Shown here one piece after another: positions 18,352 through 26,848 of a stretch of DNA of 64,000 bases. Made by a program: the position numbers and the translations under genes. Position 1 is the stretch's first letter. Each line of letters starts with the position of its first letter. Source of the DNA: Cellulomonas pakistanensis (GTDB lineage: Bacteria; Actinomycetota; Actinomycetes; Actinomycetales; Cellulomonadaceae); assembly GCF_016862755.1 (NCBI RefSeq), contig NZ_BONO01000021.1, positions 1 through 64,000 of the forward strand, read 5' to 3'. The notes beneath the pieces were generated by a model that saw only the letters and a program-made list of their open reading frames with translations, had not been told where the DNA came from and did not search any database.

Positions 18352-18420
18352 GGGAGGCCTCCTCGTCTCGGGTGGCCCCAGTCTGCCGACCGGCCTCTCA
18401 CCCGGTCCAGGGGCGGGCAG

Positions 18421-19050
18421 CTACGCCGGTTCGGCGAGCGCCGCGAGCGCCCGCGCCGCGAACCGCGCCGTCTCCCGCGCGGCCGCGGTGTCCCGGTCAG
18501 CCAGCCAGACGGTCGTCAGGCCCTCGGTCGTCATGACCAGGGCGCGCGCCACCTCGTCGAGCGGCACGGTCCACCGGCTGCGGGCCGCGAGGGCCGCGGT
18601 CGCCAGCGTCGCGCGCGCGGACTCCTGGTAGACGGCGTACTGCGCCACGAGCGCCGCGCGGTGCCCCGGGGTGCGCATCGCGTACACGGCGAGCTCGAAC
18701 AGCACCTGCTCGCGCTCGGGCCGCGCGGCGAGCAGCTCGACGTACCGCTGCAGCCCCTCGCGGATGACGTCCTCGAGCCGCGGCGGCTCGGCGGCGCCGT
18801 CCACGGGCGCCGCGGCGACCGGGAGCAGCCCCGCCTCCGCGGCCCGGCGCTCCTGCGCGGTGACCTCGACGATGACGGCCTCGAGCAGGTGCTCCCGGGA
18901 CGGGAACGCGTAGTGCAGGCTCGCGAGCGACATCCCCGCCTCCGCGACGACCGCGCGCGTGGTGGCCGCCGCGACCCCGTCCCGGGCGATCACCCGGACC
19001 GCCGCGTCGACGAGCTCGGCCCGCCTCCGCCCGACCGCCATCCGGGGCAC
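18421..19050 (-). CDS. TetR-family transcriptional regulator
   Basis: The protein (209 residues from GTG 19050; 206 from the ATG at 19041) has an N-terminal TetR helix-turn-helix (ELVDAAVRVIARDGVAAATTRAVVAEAG, then SLASLHYAFPSREHLLEAVI), followed by a helical ligand domain with no known specificity. The start could be the ATG three codons in, giving MAVGRRRAELVD. A palindrome, GGGTCGGTCGACCC, lies at 19128-19141 upstream and may be its operator. No target gene is obvious nearby. Confidence 0.88.
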   Translation of the reverse strand: MPRMAVGRRRAELVDAAVRVIARDGVAAATTRAVVAEAGMSLASLHYAFPSREHLLEAVIVEVTAQERRAAEAGLLPVAAAPVDGAAEPPRLEDVIREGLQRYVELLAARPEREQVLFELAVYAMRTPGHRAALVAQYAVYQESARATLATAALAARSRWTVPLDEVARALVMTTEGLTTVWLADRDTAAARETARFAARALAALAEPA

Positions 19051-19127
19051 GTCAGGCGACCCCGGTCACGACGGGGACCTGGCGGGCTGGCGCGCTGATG
19101 GTGGTGCTCCTCGGGCCGGAAGCGGGT

Positions 19128-19141
19128 GGGTCGGTCGACCC
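19128..19141. promoter_or_regulatory. Short palindrome upstream of the TetR gene
   Basis: GGGTCG-GT-CGACCC is a perfect inverted repeat about 80 bases before the regulator start, just after a -10-like TACGAC on the minus strand. It is a plausible autoregulatory operator. Confidence 0.35.
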
Positions 19142-19193
19142 GGTCGTACTGTCGCAGGCCGCCGGCGCGGACGCCACGGAGCCGCGCGGGAGT

Positions 19194-19616
19194 TCACCCG
19201 ACCGCAACACGGGCGGGGTCCTGCGCGACCCGCGCCTCCGGCGCGACGTGCCCCATGTGCTCCTCCACCCAGTCGCGCAGGTGCGCCAGCGGCGCCCCCG
19301 CGCTGACGCCGAGCGGGGTCAGCGCGTACTCGACCCTCGGCGGGACCTCGGCGAACACGGTCCGGGTCAGCAGCCCGTGCTCCTCCAGCCGCCGCAGGGT
19401 GGCCGTCAGCACCTTGGGGCTGATGCCCTCGAGCCGCGTCCGGAGCTCGCCGAACCGCAGCGGCCCGGCGTCGAGCGCGCCGATCGCGAGGGCGGACCAC
19501 TTGTTCGCGAGCAGGTCGAGCATCTCGCGGCACGGGCAGGCCGCCGCGTAGACGTCGTTCCGGTCGCACGTCGCGGCGTGCGACCGGCTCGGGACAGGTG
19601 CGGGAAGGGTGGGCAC
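19194..19616 (-). CDS. HxlR-family (DUF24) redox/quinone-type regulator
   Basis: This 140-residue winged-helix regulator of the HxlR/DUF24 family has the family core CPCREMLDLLANKWSALAI, LRFGELRTRLEGISPKVLT and the wing RVEYALTPLG. The Cys before Pro (about residue 27) occupies the position of the thiol used by redox- and quinone-sensing members such as YodB and QorR; Cys17 and Cys29 are close by. The GTG start at 19616 is chosen because a promoter-like palindrome begins ten bases upstream. It is divergent from a quinone-type oxidoreductase, the standard arrangement in which HxlR proteins repress the neighbour and themselves. Confidence 0.9.
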   Translation of the reverse strand: MPTLPAPVPSRSHAATCDRNDVYAAACPCREMLDLLANKWSALAIGALDAGPLRFGELRTRLEGISPKVLTATLRRLEEHGLLTRTVFAEVPPRVEYALTPLGVSAGAPLAHLRDWVEEHMGHVAPEARVAQDPARVAVG

Positions 19617-19626
19617 GACGCCGACA

Positions 19627-19656
19627 GTACCCCCGGGGTACCAGGGGCCCTTGACG
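19627..19656. promoter_or_regulatory. Divergent HxlR/oxidoreductase operator-promoter
   Basis: GTACCCC-C-GGGGTAC (19627-19641) is a 15-base palindrome midway between the two starts. A good -35 hexamer, TTGACG, for the plus-strand gene lies at 19651-19656. HxlR-type sites commonly have TAC...GTA ends, as seen here. Confidence 0.5.
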
Positions 19657-19688
19657 GTAACCACGCGGCCGGGCGCACAGTGCGGGGC

Positions 19689-20705
19689 ATGACCACGACG
19701 CGCACCACCCCCGCCATCGCCTCGCTCCGCCCGCTGCCCGTCGACGACCCGGACGCCTTCGTCGCCGTCGACGCCGCGCTGCCGGAGCTGCGGCCGCACG
19801 ACCTGCTGGTCGAGGTCGCCGCCGTCTCGGTGAACCCGGTCGACGTCAAGCGCCGCGGCTCGTTCCGCCCGGACGGCGCCCCGCTCGTGCTCGGCTTCGA
19901 CGCCGTCGGCACCGTCCGCGCGGTCGGCCCCGCGGTCACGCTGTTCGCGCCCGGCGACCGCGTGTTCCACGCGGGCACCATCGACCGGCCCGGGACCAAC
20001 GCCGCCCTGCACGTCGTCGACGAGCGGATCGTCGGGCACGCGCCCGCGTCGCTGACCGACGCCGACGCCGCCGCGCTCCCGCTGACCTCGATCACGGCGT
20101 GGGAGATGCTCCACGACCGGCTCCGCCTGAGCGGCGGGTCGACCGGGACGCTCCTCGTGGTCGGCGCCACCGGGGGTGTCGGGTCGATGGTGCTGCAGCT
20201 GGCCGAGGCCCTCCTGCCGGGCATCCGCACGATCGCCACCGCGTCCCGTCCGGAAGGCGTCGACTGGGTCACGGCGCTCGGCGCGGACGCGGTCGTGGAC
20301 CACCACGGCGACCTGCGCGCCCAGGTCCGCGCAGCGGCGCCGGACGGCCTCGACGCGGTGATCACCGCGCACTCCGCGGGGCAGGTGCCGCTCTACGCCG
20401 ACCTGCTGCGCCCGTTCGGCTCGGTCGTGGCGATCGACGACCCCGGGACGCTCGACGTCGTCCCGCTCAAGGCCAAGTCGATCGCCTGGCACTGGGAGCT
20501 CATGTTCACCCGGCCGGTCCAGCAGACCCCGGACCTGGTGGAGCAGCACCACCTGCTCGACCGGGTGGCGGCGCTGGTGGACGAGGGCCGGCTGCGCACG
20601 ACCGCGACGACCCGGCTGCACGGCCTCACCCCGGAGACGCTGCGGGAGGCGCACCGGCTCGTCGAGTCGGGCCGGACGATCGGCAAGGTCGTGGTCGAGG
20701 CCTGA
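19689..20705 (+). CDS. Zinc-binding-type alcohol dehydrogenase / quinone oxidoreductase
   Basis: This 338-residue MDR-superfamily protein has a GroES-like N-terminal domain (SVNPVDVKRRGSF, LGFDAVGTVRAVGP) and a Rossmann domain with LLVVGATGGVGSMVLQLAEAL. It lacks the catalytic zinc ligands, so it most resembles quinone:NADPH reductases. Its place next to an HxlR regulator suggests defence against quinones or other electrophiles. The ATG at 19689 directly follows GCGGGG, a weak ribosome-binding site. Confidence 0.88.
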   Translation: MTTTRTTPAIASLRPLPVDDPDAFVAVDAALPELRPHDLLVEVAAVSVNPVDVKRRGSFRPDGAPLVLGFDAVGTVRAVGPAVTLFAPGDRVFHAGTIDRPGTNAALHVVDERIVGHAPASLTDADAAALPLTSITAWEMLHDRLRLSGGSTGTLLVVGATGGVGSMVLQLAEALLPGIRTIATASRPEGVDWVTALGADAVVDHHGDLRAQVRAAAPDGLDAVITAHSAGQVPLYADLLRPFGSVVAIDDPGTLDVVPLKAKSIAWHWELMFTRPVQQTPDLVEQHHLLDRVAALVDEGRLRTTATTRLHGLTPETLREAHRLVESGRTIGKVVVEA

Positions 20706-20751
20706 CCGGCAGAGCCGGGACCGGGGGCCCGGGACGACCGGCCGGCGTGCG

Positions 20752-21108
20752 TCAGCGGCCGGCGCAGCCCACGCAGGTCCGGGCGGTGGGCACCGCGCGC
20801 AGCCGGTCGACCGGGATGGGCCGGTGGCACCGCGTGCACGTGCCGTAGGTGCCGCTCTCGACCCGGCGGAGCGCCTCGTCGATCTCGCGGAGCCGGTCCC
20901 GCTGGTCGTGGGTGAGGGCGTCGAGGAGGCGGCGCTCGTACGCGATCGTCGACCCCTCGGGGTCGTGCTCGTCGTCGGCGACCGACTCGCGGGACGCGGC
21001 GACGACCGCGTCCCGCTCGGCGTCCGTGCCGGCGAGCCGCGCGAGCGCCTCGCGCCGCCGCTCGTGCAGCAGCGCCGTCACCTCCGTCGGGTCCAGCGCC
21101 TGTGCCAT
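20752..21108 (-). CDS. TraR/DksA-type zinc-finger protein
   Basis: This 118-residue protein has an N-terminal coiled-coil-like helical hairpin (LLHERRREALARLAGTDAERD...RDRLREIDEALRRVESGTYG) and a C4 zinc finger at the C-terminus (CTRC...CVGC), the DksA/TraR layout. Actinobacterial members may bind RNA polymerase, but their effects are little known. It ends 46 bases after the convergent oxidoreductase stop. Confidence 0.9.
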   Translation of the reverse strand: MAQALDPTEVTALLHERRREALARLAGTDAERDAVVAASRESVADDEHDPEGSTIAYERRLLDALTHDQRDRLREIDEALRRVESGTYGTCTRCHRPIPVDRLRAVPTARTCVGCAGR

Positions 21109-21153
21109 GAGCCCAGTATCCGCCCGCCGGCGGCGGACGCGAGAGGGCTCCGG

Positions 21154-22098
21154 TCAGGCGCCGAGCACGCGGGCCTTCGCCGCGGCGTACTCCTGCTCGT
21201 CGAGGGCCCCGGCGGCGCGCAGGGCGTGCAGGCGCTCGAGCTCGTCGACGACCGACCGCGGACGGGCCGCCGGCGGTCGAGCCCCCGACCGCTCCCCCGA
21301 CGGCGCGGCGCGCCCGGCCGCCCGGGGACCGGACCCGCCGGGCAGGTCGTCGTCGGGCAGCGGCAGCAGCACCCGGACCGCCTGCTCCCGGGCGGCGCGC
21401 GCCGCGGCCGTGAGCGGGGGCGCCGGCACGACCACGACGAGCCGCTCCGGGTCGTCCGGACGCTCGGGGTCGTAGTACGCCCGGGGCACGTGCTTGAACG
21501 CCGACCGCGGCACCGTCGTCCGCACCGCGTGCCGCACGCCCCGGGCGTCGTCGAAGTGCACCGTCGCCCGGCACACCGGCCCGCCGACGTCCTCGTAGTC
21601 CCGCACCCTCGCCCACGTCCCCGTGCGCCCGCGCAGCCGCGCCGTCCAGCCGGCGTCCCGCACGGTCCGCCACCCGCCCCACAGCGCGGCGACCAGCCCC
21701 AGGACCAGCACGGCCGACGCGAGCAGCATCCACCGGCGCAGCGCGTCCTCCGTGTTCAGCCGCTCCGCGACGGCACCGGACCACCCGCTGAGCAGGGCGC
21801 CCGCGCCGAGCGCGACGACCAGCCCGGGCGTCGCCCGGTGCGCGAGCGGCCGCACCGCCGCGGCGGTCGCGACGAGGGCGAGCACGCCGAGCACCGGGGC
21901 GGCGCCCGCGAAGTCGTCCGTGGCGCAGGTGCCCGCGAAGCACTCCCACCGCACCAGCGTCGCGTCGTGCGCGCCGAGCCGCAGCAGCCACCACGCCAGC
22001 GCGCCGAGCCCGACGGCGAGGAGGACCGCGGCGGCGCGCCGGGAGACGGACGCGGACAGGACGGAGGTGGGGTCGGGCGGGGTGATCACGACGCCCAT
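21154..22098 (-). CDS. Membrane protein with C-terminal SHOCT domain
   Basis: This 314-residue protein has about four N-terminal membrane helices (for example RRAAAVLLAVGLGALAWWLL and LRRWMLLASAVLVLGLVAAL), a DUF3592-like soluble beta domain (TARLRGRTGTWARVRDYEDV ... VHFDDARGVRHAVRTTV), a Pro/Arg linker, and a SHOCT motif at the end (DELERLHALRAAGALDEQEY). SHOCT motifs are short helical pairs involved in oligomer contacts. The function is unknown. The ATG at 22098 or a GTG two codons later could be the start. Confidence 0.78.
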   Translation of the reverse strand: MGVVITPPDPTSVLSASVSRRAAAVLLAVGLGALAWWLLRLGAHDATLVRWECFAGTCATDDFAGAAPVLGVLALVATAAAVRPLAHRATPGLVVALGAGALLSGWSGAVAERLNTEDALRRWMLLASAVLVLGLVAALWGGWRTVRDAGWTARLRGRTGTWARVRDYEDVGGPVCRATVHFDDARGVRHAVRTTVPRSAFKHVPRAYYDPERPDDPERLVVVVPAPPLTAAARAAREQAVRVLLPLPDDDLPGGSGPRAAGRAAPSGERSGARPPAARPRSVVDELERLHALRAAGALDEQEYAAAKARVLGA

Positions 22099-22166
22099 CC
22101 TGCCAACGCCGCAGGTCGGGCGGCCGGGACGTCGCTCCGGCACGGGCCGGGGCTACCCTGCACCCC

Positions 22167-23324
22167 GTGCCCCGGATCGCCCCCCACGCCCGCGCCGTCC
22201 CCGCCTCCGGCATCCGCCGGATCACCGAGCTCGCGTGGTCGCTGCCGGGGGCCGTGGTGCTGAGCGTCGGCGAGCCGGACCTGCCCACGGCGCCGCACGT
22301 GCTCCACGCCGCGCGCGAGGCGCTGGACCGCGACGACACGCGGTACACCCCGAACGGCGGCATCGCCCCGCTGCGCGACGCCGTGGCCGCGTGGCTCGAC
22401 CCGGAGCACGGGCTCCCGGTGCGCCGCGACAACGTCTGGGTCACCGCGGGCGGCGCCCAGGCGCTGCACCTCGCGCTGAGCCTGACGGTCGGGGCGGGCG
22501 ACGGCGTGCTCGTGCCCGACCCGGGGTACCCGCCGTTCGCCATGGCGACCCGCCTGCTGCAGGCCGAGGCGCAGCCGTACCCGCTGCGCGCCGAGGACGG
22601 GTTCCTGCCCGACCCGGCCGCCGTCGAGGCGGCGATCACCGACCGCACCCGGGTGCTGCTGCTCAACTCGCCGTCCAACCCGCTGGGCACGAGCCTGCCC
22701 GCCGAGCTGGTCGCGGAGCTGGTGGAGGTGGCCCGGCGGCACGACCTGTGGGTGCTGTCCGACGAGTGCTACGCCGCCTTCACCTACGACGTGCCGCACG
22801 TGCCCGCCGCCCGGTTCGACACGGACGGGCGGGTGCTGACGCTGCACACGTTCTCCAAGACGCACGCGATGACCGGGTTCCGCGTCGGCGTGCTCGTGGT
22901 GCCGGACCAGATGGCCCCGCTGATGCCGACGCTGCAGGAGTCGATCGTGTCCTGCGTCAACACGCCCGCGCAGTACGCGGCGCTCGCCGCGCTGACCGGG
23001 CCGCAGGACGCCGTCGACCACGCCCGGCGCACCTACCGGGAGCACCGGGACCTCGCCACGGTGTTCCTCGACGAGCGCGGCATCCCGTGGCTGCCCGCGA
23101 GCGGCGGGATCTACCTGTGGGCGGACGTCTCGCACGCCGCCGGCGGCGACGTCGCGGCCTGGGCGGAGGAGCTCGCGCGCACGGAGGGCGTCGCGGTCGC
23201 GCCCGGGTCGGCGTTCGGGGAGCGCGGCGAGGGCTGGATCCGGATCTCGCTGACCGCGAGCGCCGAGGACCTGCGCGCGGGGCTGTCCCGGCTCCCGGCG
23301 CGGGCGGACGTCGCGGCGGGCTGA
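22167..23324 (+). CDS. PLP-dependent aminotransferase, class I/II
   Basis: This 385-residue fold-type I aminotransferase has typical landmarks: VTAGGAQALHLALSLTVGAGD (cofactor phosphate region), LLNSPSNPLGT, DECYAAFTYD, and the PLP-lysine segment HTFSKTHAMTGFRVG. C-terminal ASGGIYLWADVS and WIRISLTAS hold the carboxylate-binding Arg. It probably acts on aromatic or aliphatic amino acids (AspC/DapC type); the exact substrate is not certain. The GTG start is at 22167, in the short gap divergent from the SHOCT gene. Confidence 0.92.
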   Translation: MPRIAPHARAVPASGIRRITELAWSLPGAVVLSVGEPDLPTAPHVLHAAREALDRDDTRYTPNGGIAPLRDAVAAWLDPEHGLPVRRDNVWVTAGGAQALHLALSLTVGAGDGVLVPDPGYPPFAMATRLLQAEAQPYPLRAEDGFLPDPAAVEAAITDRTRVLLLNSPSNPLGTSLPAELVAELVEVARRHDLWVLSDECYAAFTYDVPHVPAARFDTDGRVLTLHTFSKTHAMTGFRVGVLVVPDQMAPLMPTLQESIVSCVNTPAQYAALAALTGPQDAVDHARRTYREHRDLATVFLDERGIPWLPASGGIYLWADVSHAAGGDVAAWAEELARTEGVAVAPGSAFGERGEGWIRISLTASAEDLRAGLSRLPARADVAAG

Positions 23325-23345
23325 CGCCGGCCGCCCCGCGGGCGC

Positions 23346-23876
23346 TCAGTGCTCCGCGAGCGCGTCCTCGAACGCCGCCAGCACCGCGGGCGAGAACAGC
23401 ACGAACCGCACCAGGTCGAGCGCGTCGGGGTGCTCGCCGGCCCAGCCGCGCACCGCGCCGACGGCGACGGCGACGGCGGCCACGGTCGCCGCGTCCCAGC
23501 CGTAGACCCCGGCGCTCACGGCGGGGACCGCCACCGTCCGCGCGCCCACCTCCGCGGCGACGTCGAGCGACCGCGTGAACGCCGAGCGCAGCAGCGCGGG
23601 GTCGGTCTCCCCCACGCGGGCGTTCGGCCCGACCGTGTGCACGACCCAGCGGGCCCGCAGCCGGCCGCCGCCCGTGGCGACCGCGTCGCCGACCGGGAGG
23701 CCGTCGGGCAGGGTCGTCCGGCGCAGGTCCCGGCACGCCGCCAGCAGCTCGGGCCCCGCGGCGGCGTGGATCGCGCCGTCGACGCCCCCGCCGCCGAGCA
23801 GCGAGGAGTTCGCCGCGTTCACGACGGCGTCGACGTCCTGGTCGGTGATGTCCCCGGGCACGGCCTCGATGCGCAC
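23346..23876 (-). CDS. Macrodomain (ADP-ribose-binding, YmdB-like) protein
   Basis: This 176-residue single macrodomain has the ADP-ribose site GDITDQDVDAVVNAANSSLLGGGGVDGAIHAAAG and the catalytic loop AVSAGVYGWD. Relatives remove O-acetyl groups from O-acetyl-ADP-ribose or ADP-ribose from proteins. The GTG at 23876 begins right at the first strand (VRIEAVPGD). It is convergent with the aminotransferase gene. Confidence 0.93.
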   Translation of the reverse strand: MRIEAVPGDITDQDVDAVVNAANSSLLGGGGVDGAIHAAAGPELLAACRDLRRTTLPDGLPVGDAVATGGGRLRARWVVHTVGPNARVGETDPALLRSAFTRSLDVAAEVGARTVAVPAVSAGVYGWDAATVAAVAVAVGAVRGWAGEHPDALDLVRFVLFSPAVLAAFEDALAEH

Positions 23877-23968
23877 GGCCCCATCGTGGCGCGGACCAGC
23901 GCCGTCGTCCTGCGCGCACGACCCGGCCGTCCTACGGTGGCCCCACCTGCGAGCCCCGGGAGGACACC

Positions 23969-24196
23969 GTGACCGAGCCCATCCCCACCGAGCCGACCCC
24001 CGCCGGCCCCGACGGCACCGAGCCCGTCCCGGTCGGCCACGACGGCCGCGAGGACGTGCCGCAGCTCGAGGCCGACGAGACCGTCCCGCCGCGCCCCGAG
24101 GAGGACGTGGCGGACGTCGCGCGCGCCGTCCCGGACCCCGCGGGCCACGGCGAGCCCGAGCTCGGCGGCCAGGACGACGCCCGCCTGCACCCCTGA
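23969..24196 (+). CDS. Small acidic disordered protein (75 aa)
   Basis: This GTG-started frame encodes a Pro/Glu/Asp-rich peptide without Cys or aromatic core, probably disordered. A strong GGGAGG ribosome-binding site sits five bases upstream and argues that it is translated. No family is recognised. It lies between the divergent macrodomain gene and a GNAT gene. Confidence 0.6.
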   Translation: MTEPIPTEPTPAGPDGTEPVPVGHDGREDVPQLEADETVPPRPEEDVADVARAVPDPAGHGEPELGGQDDARLHP

Positions 24197-24251
24197 GGTT
24201 CACCCCGGGACGCGCCGGGCGCCCCGGGCGACGCACCGCGGACCGTTTGGC

Positions 24252-24746
24252 ATGCTGTCGGACGTGCAGATCAGGCGCGTGCAGGAGGACGACTGGCGGA
24301 CGGTCCGCGACGTGCGGCTCCGCGCCCTGCGGGAGGACCCCGACGTGTTCGGGTCCTCGCTCGCGCGCGAGGAGCTGTTCGCCGAGCCGCACTGGCGCAT
24401 GCGGCTGCGCAGCGCCGCCACGTGGGTGGTCGACGAGGACGGCACGGCACGCGGCCTGGTCGGGATGATCCAGGAGCCCGGGTCGCCCACCTCGGACCGG
24501 CACGTGGTCCAGCTCTGGGTCGCGCCCGAGGCGCGCCGCCGGGGCATGGCCTGGGCGCTGCTCGACGCGGTGCGGGACGCCGCGCAGGCGGAGGGCGCCG
24601 CGACCGTGTCGCTCTGGGTGGTCGACGGGAACCACGCGGCGGGCGACCTGTTCGTGCGCGCAGGGTTCGTCCGCACGGGCGAGCGGCACGCGCAGACCCG
24701 GGACGCCTCGCGGGTCGAGGAGCGCCTGGTCCTCCGCCTGACCTGA
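24252..24746 (+). CDS. GNAT family N-acetyltransferase
   Basis: This 164-residue single GNAT domain has VVQLWVAPEARRRGMAWALLDAV as the acetyl-CoA loop and VVDGNHAAGDLFVRAGFVRTGER as the last motifs. It acetylates an amine of unknown identity (protein N-terminus, antibiotic or metabolite). The ATG at 24252 is likely; a GTG eight codons in is an alternative. It is convergent with the dtd operon, with a large palindrome between them. Confidence 0.88.
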   Translation: MLSDVQIRRVQEDDWRTVRDVRLRALREDPDVFGSSLAREELFAEPHWRMRLRSAATWVVDEDGTARGLVGMIQEPGSPTSDRHVVQLWVAPEARRRGMAWALLDAVRDAAQAEGAATVSLWVVDGNHAAGDLFVRAGFVRTGERHAQTRDASRVEERLVLRLT

Positions 24747-24766
24747 CGCGCGACCGGGCGTCCACG

Positions 24767-24841
24767 CGCCGACCGTGCACGCGACGCGTCGACGAAGGGC
24801 CCGGCGGATGCTCGCTCGACGTGTCGCTTGCACGGTCGGCG
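24767..24841. repeat. Long near-perfect palindrome (family D/E)
   Basis: The 26-base arms at 24767-24792 and 24816-24841 match at 24 of 26 positions; the outer part reads CGCCGACCGTGCA on both sides. The loop is 23 bases. It lies between two convergent genes. Part of it, GGATGCTCGCTCGACGTGTC (24806-24825), matches 53451-53470 at 18 of 20 bases, so it is a repeated element and not only a terminator. Confidence 0.8.
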
Positions 24842-24877
24842 GGGCGCGACGCGACGGCGCGGGGACGCGCGCGGGCG

Positions 24878-25315
24878 TCAGGCGTCCGGGGCCGACTCCA
24901 GGAGGAGCGTCACCGGGCCGTCGTTCACCAGCTCGACCGCCATGTCCGCGCCGAACACGCCCGTGGCGACCGTGAGCCCGCGGGCGCGCAGGTCCGCGAC
25001 CACCGCGTCGACCAGCGGCTCGGCGACGGGGCCGGGAGCCGCGGCGTTCCAGGTGGGCCGCCGGCCCTTGCGCGCGTCGCCGTAGAGCGTGAACTGGCTG
25101 ACGACCAGCACCGGCGCCCCGGCCTCGGCCGCGGACCGCTCGCCGCGCAGGACCCGCAGGTCGGCGATCTTCCGGGCCAGGTACTCCACCTGCGCGGGGC
25201 CGTCGCCGGGCGTCACGCCGACCAGGACCACGAGTCCCTCGCCGTCGAACGCGCCGACGACGGCGCCGTCCACCGTCACCGACGCCCGCGTGGCGCGCTG
25301 GACGACCGCCCTCAC
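24878..25315 (-). CDS. dtd: D-aminoacyl-tRNA deacylase
   Basis: This 145-residue DTD protein removes D-amino acids from mischarged tRNA. It has the two family signatures, [17 protein letters not shown] (S-Q-x-x, near residue 80) and the cross-subunit [10 protein letters not shown]. It starts [13 protein letters not shown]. The GTG start at 25315 overlaps the asparaginase stop by four bases, so it is co-translated as the last gene of the operon that begins at 29876. Confidence 0.95.
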   Translation of the reverse strand: MRAVVQRATRASVTVDGAVVGAFDGEGLVVLVGVTPGDGPAQVEYLARKIADLRVLRGERSAAEAGAPVLVVSQFTLYGDARKGRRPTWNAAAPGPVAEPLVDAVVADLRARGLTVATGVFGADMAVELVNDGPVTLLLESAPDA

Positions 25316-26466
25316 GCGGACGCCCCGTCGCCGCCCTCGGCCGCCTCGTCGCCGTCGGAGGCGCCCGCCGGCTCCGCCACGAACGCCGGCACCACCGCGC
25401 CGACCGGCTCGCCGTGCCCGAGCACCGGCACGTCGCCGAGCGCGTCCAGCGCCTCGAGGTCCACGTCCGGCACGGACGCCGCGCCGGCCACCCGGAGCGC
25501 CGCCGCGAGCACCGCGGGCCGCGGCCGGCCGCCGCCGTCGGTCACCTTGAACGCGACCGCCGACCCGTCCGGCAGCGCGGCGGCGTACACGCCGTCGGCG
25601 CCGTCCTTCGCGACCAGCCCCGGCACCGCGCGCATCGCGCGGGTGACGTCGCGCTGCGCGCCGCCGACCAGCTCCGGGTGCTCGGCCATCGCGAGGCCGA
25701 CCCGCGCGAGCGGCGTGCCCGGCTCGGTCGCCGGGGCGGTCGCGATCCGCGCGAACGCCCGCGCGAGCCCGACCAGCGTCGTCGAGAACAGGGGCGCGCC
25801 GCAGCCGTCGACGGTGACGTGCCAGGCCTGCTCGCCGGTCAGCTCCTCGACGGCGGCGCGGCAGGCGACCTGCACGGGGTGCTCCGCCTCGCGGTACCGC
25901 TCCGGCTCCCAGCCGGGCTCGCCCGCGTGCGCGACGCAGGTCGCGAGCATCGCCGCGTGCTTGCCGGAGCAGTTCTGCGCGACCGGCTCGGGGCCGTGGC
26001 CGTCGGTCCGCCAGGCGAACGCCGCCTCGGGGTCGAGCGGCAGGTCCGGGGTGTTGTCGAGCGCCGACTCGTCCAGGCCCGCGCCGAGCAGCGTCTCGCG
26101 GACGACGCGCAGGTGCTCGGCGGTGCCGTCGTGGCTGGCGCACGCGAGCGCGAGGTGCGGCCCGTCCAGGTCCAGCCCCGCGCGCAGCATGCCGACCGCC
26201 TGCAGCGGCTTGAGCGAGGAGCGGGCGAGCACCGTGACCTCCGGGTCGCCCACCGCGAGGCGGACCGACCCGTCCGGGCCGAGCACGACCAGGTGACCGA
26301 GGTGCACCGACTCGACGAGGTCGCCGCGCACGACCCGGGCGAGCGGCTCGGCGGCGGACGCGACGTCGCCGGTCCCCGCCGCGTGCCGCGCGACGACGGC
26401 CGCACCGGAGCCGTGCAGGCGCTCGGCGAGCTGGGGGCCGCCCTGGCGGACGCCGGGCACGCTCAC
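25312..26466 (-). CDS. L-asparaginase II family protein
   Basis: This 384-residue protein belongs to the thermolabile/Rhizobium etli-type asparaginase II family (PF06089). Landmarks are [51 protein letters not shown] and [13 protein letters not shown]. These enzymes cleave asparagine to aspartate and ammonia, although few actinobacterial members have been tested. The GTG start overlaps the DUF2516 stop (GTGA). Its C-terminus is an acidic tail. It shares an operon with dtd. Confidence 0.9.
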   Translation of the reverse strand: MSVPGVRQGGPQLAERLHGSGAAVVARHAAGTGDVASAAEPLARVVRGDLVESVHLGHLVVLGPDGSVRLAVGDPEVTVLARSSLKPLQAVGMLRAGLDLDGPHLALACASHDGTAEHLRVVRETLLGAGLDESALDNTPDLPLDPEAAFAWRTDGHGPEPVAQNCSGKHAAMLATCVAHAGEPGWEPERYREAEHPVQVACRAAVEELTGEQAWHVTVDGCGAPLFSTTLVGLARAFARIATAPATEPGTPLARVGLAMAEHPELVGGAQRDVTRAMRAVPGLVAKDGADGVYAAALPDGSAVAFKVTDGGGRPRPAVLAAALRVAGAASVPDVDLEALDALGDVPVLGHGEPVGAVVPAFVAEPAGASDGDEAAEGGDGASA

Positions 26467-26810
26467 CACCCGCCGCGGGTCGGGCCCTGGCCGCCGCCAC
26501 CGCCGCGGCGACGCGAGTGCGGCGCGACCGCGGGGCGCACGTCGACCAGGTAGACGATCGCGGCGACGGCGCTGAGCAGCGCGAGGAACGTCGGGAACGC
26601 CCCGAGCCCGAGCGGCGGCGGCACCGAGAAGAACGCCACCGCGGTCGCGATCCCCAGGATGATCGACCAGATCTGCTTGGTCTGCTTGCCGGCCGCGACG
26701 AACGCGGACGCGGGCCGCCGGAGCGCGTCGACGAGCGCCCAGACCGCCAGCACGAGGATGACGAGCGTGAACAGGAGGAACAGCAGCACCTGCACGTTGG
26801 CGAAGATCAC
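26463..26810 (-). CDS. DUF2516 family membrane protein
   Basis: This 115-residue protein has three predicted membrane helices ([52 protein letters not shown]) and a Gly/Arg-rich cytoplasmic tail. It is the actinobacterial DUF2516 family, which has no known function. GTG start at 26810. It overlaps the asparaginase gene by four bases. Confidence 0.9.
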   Translation of the reverse strand: MIFANVQVLLFLLFTLVILVLAVWALVDALRRPASAFVAAGKQTKQIWSIILGIATAVAFFSVPPPLGLGAFPTFLALLSAVAAIVYLVDVRPAVAPHSRRRGGGGGQGPTRGGW

Positions 26811-26848
26811 GGGGCGAGCCTACGGGGCCGCGCCCCGTGGCGACGCGG

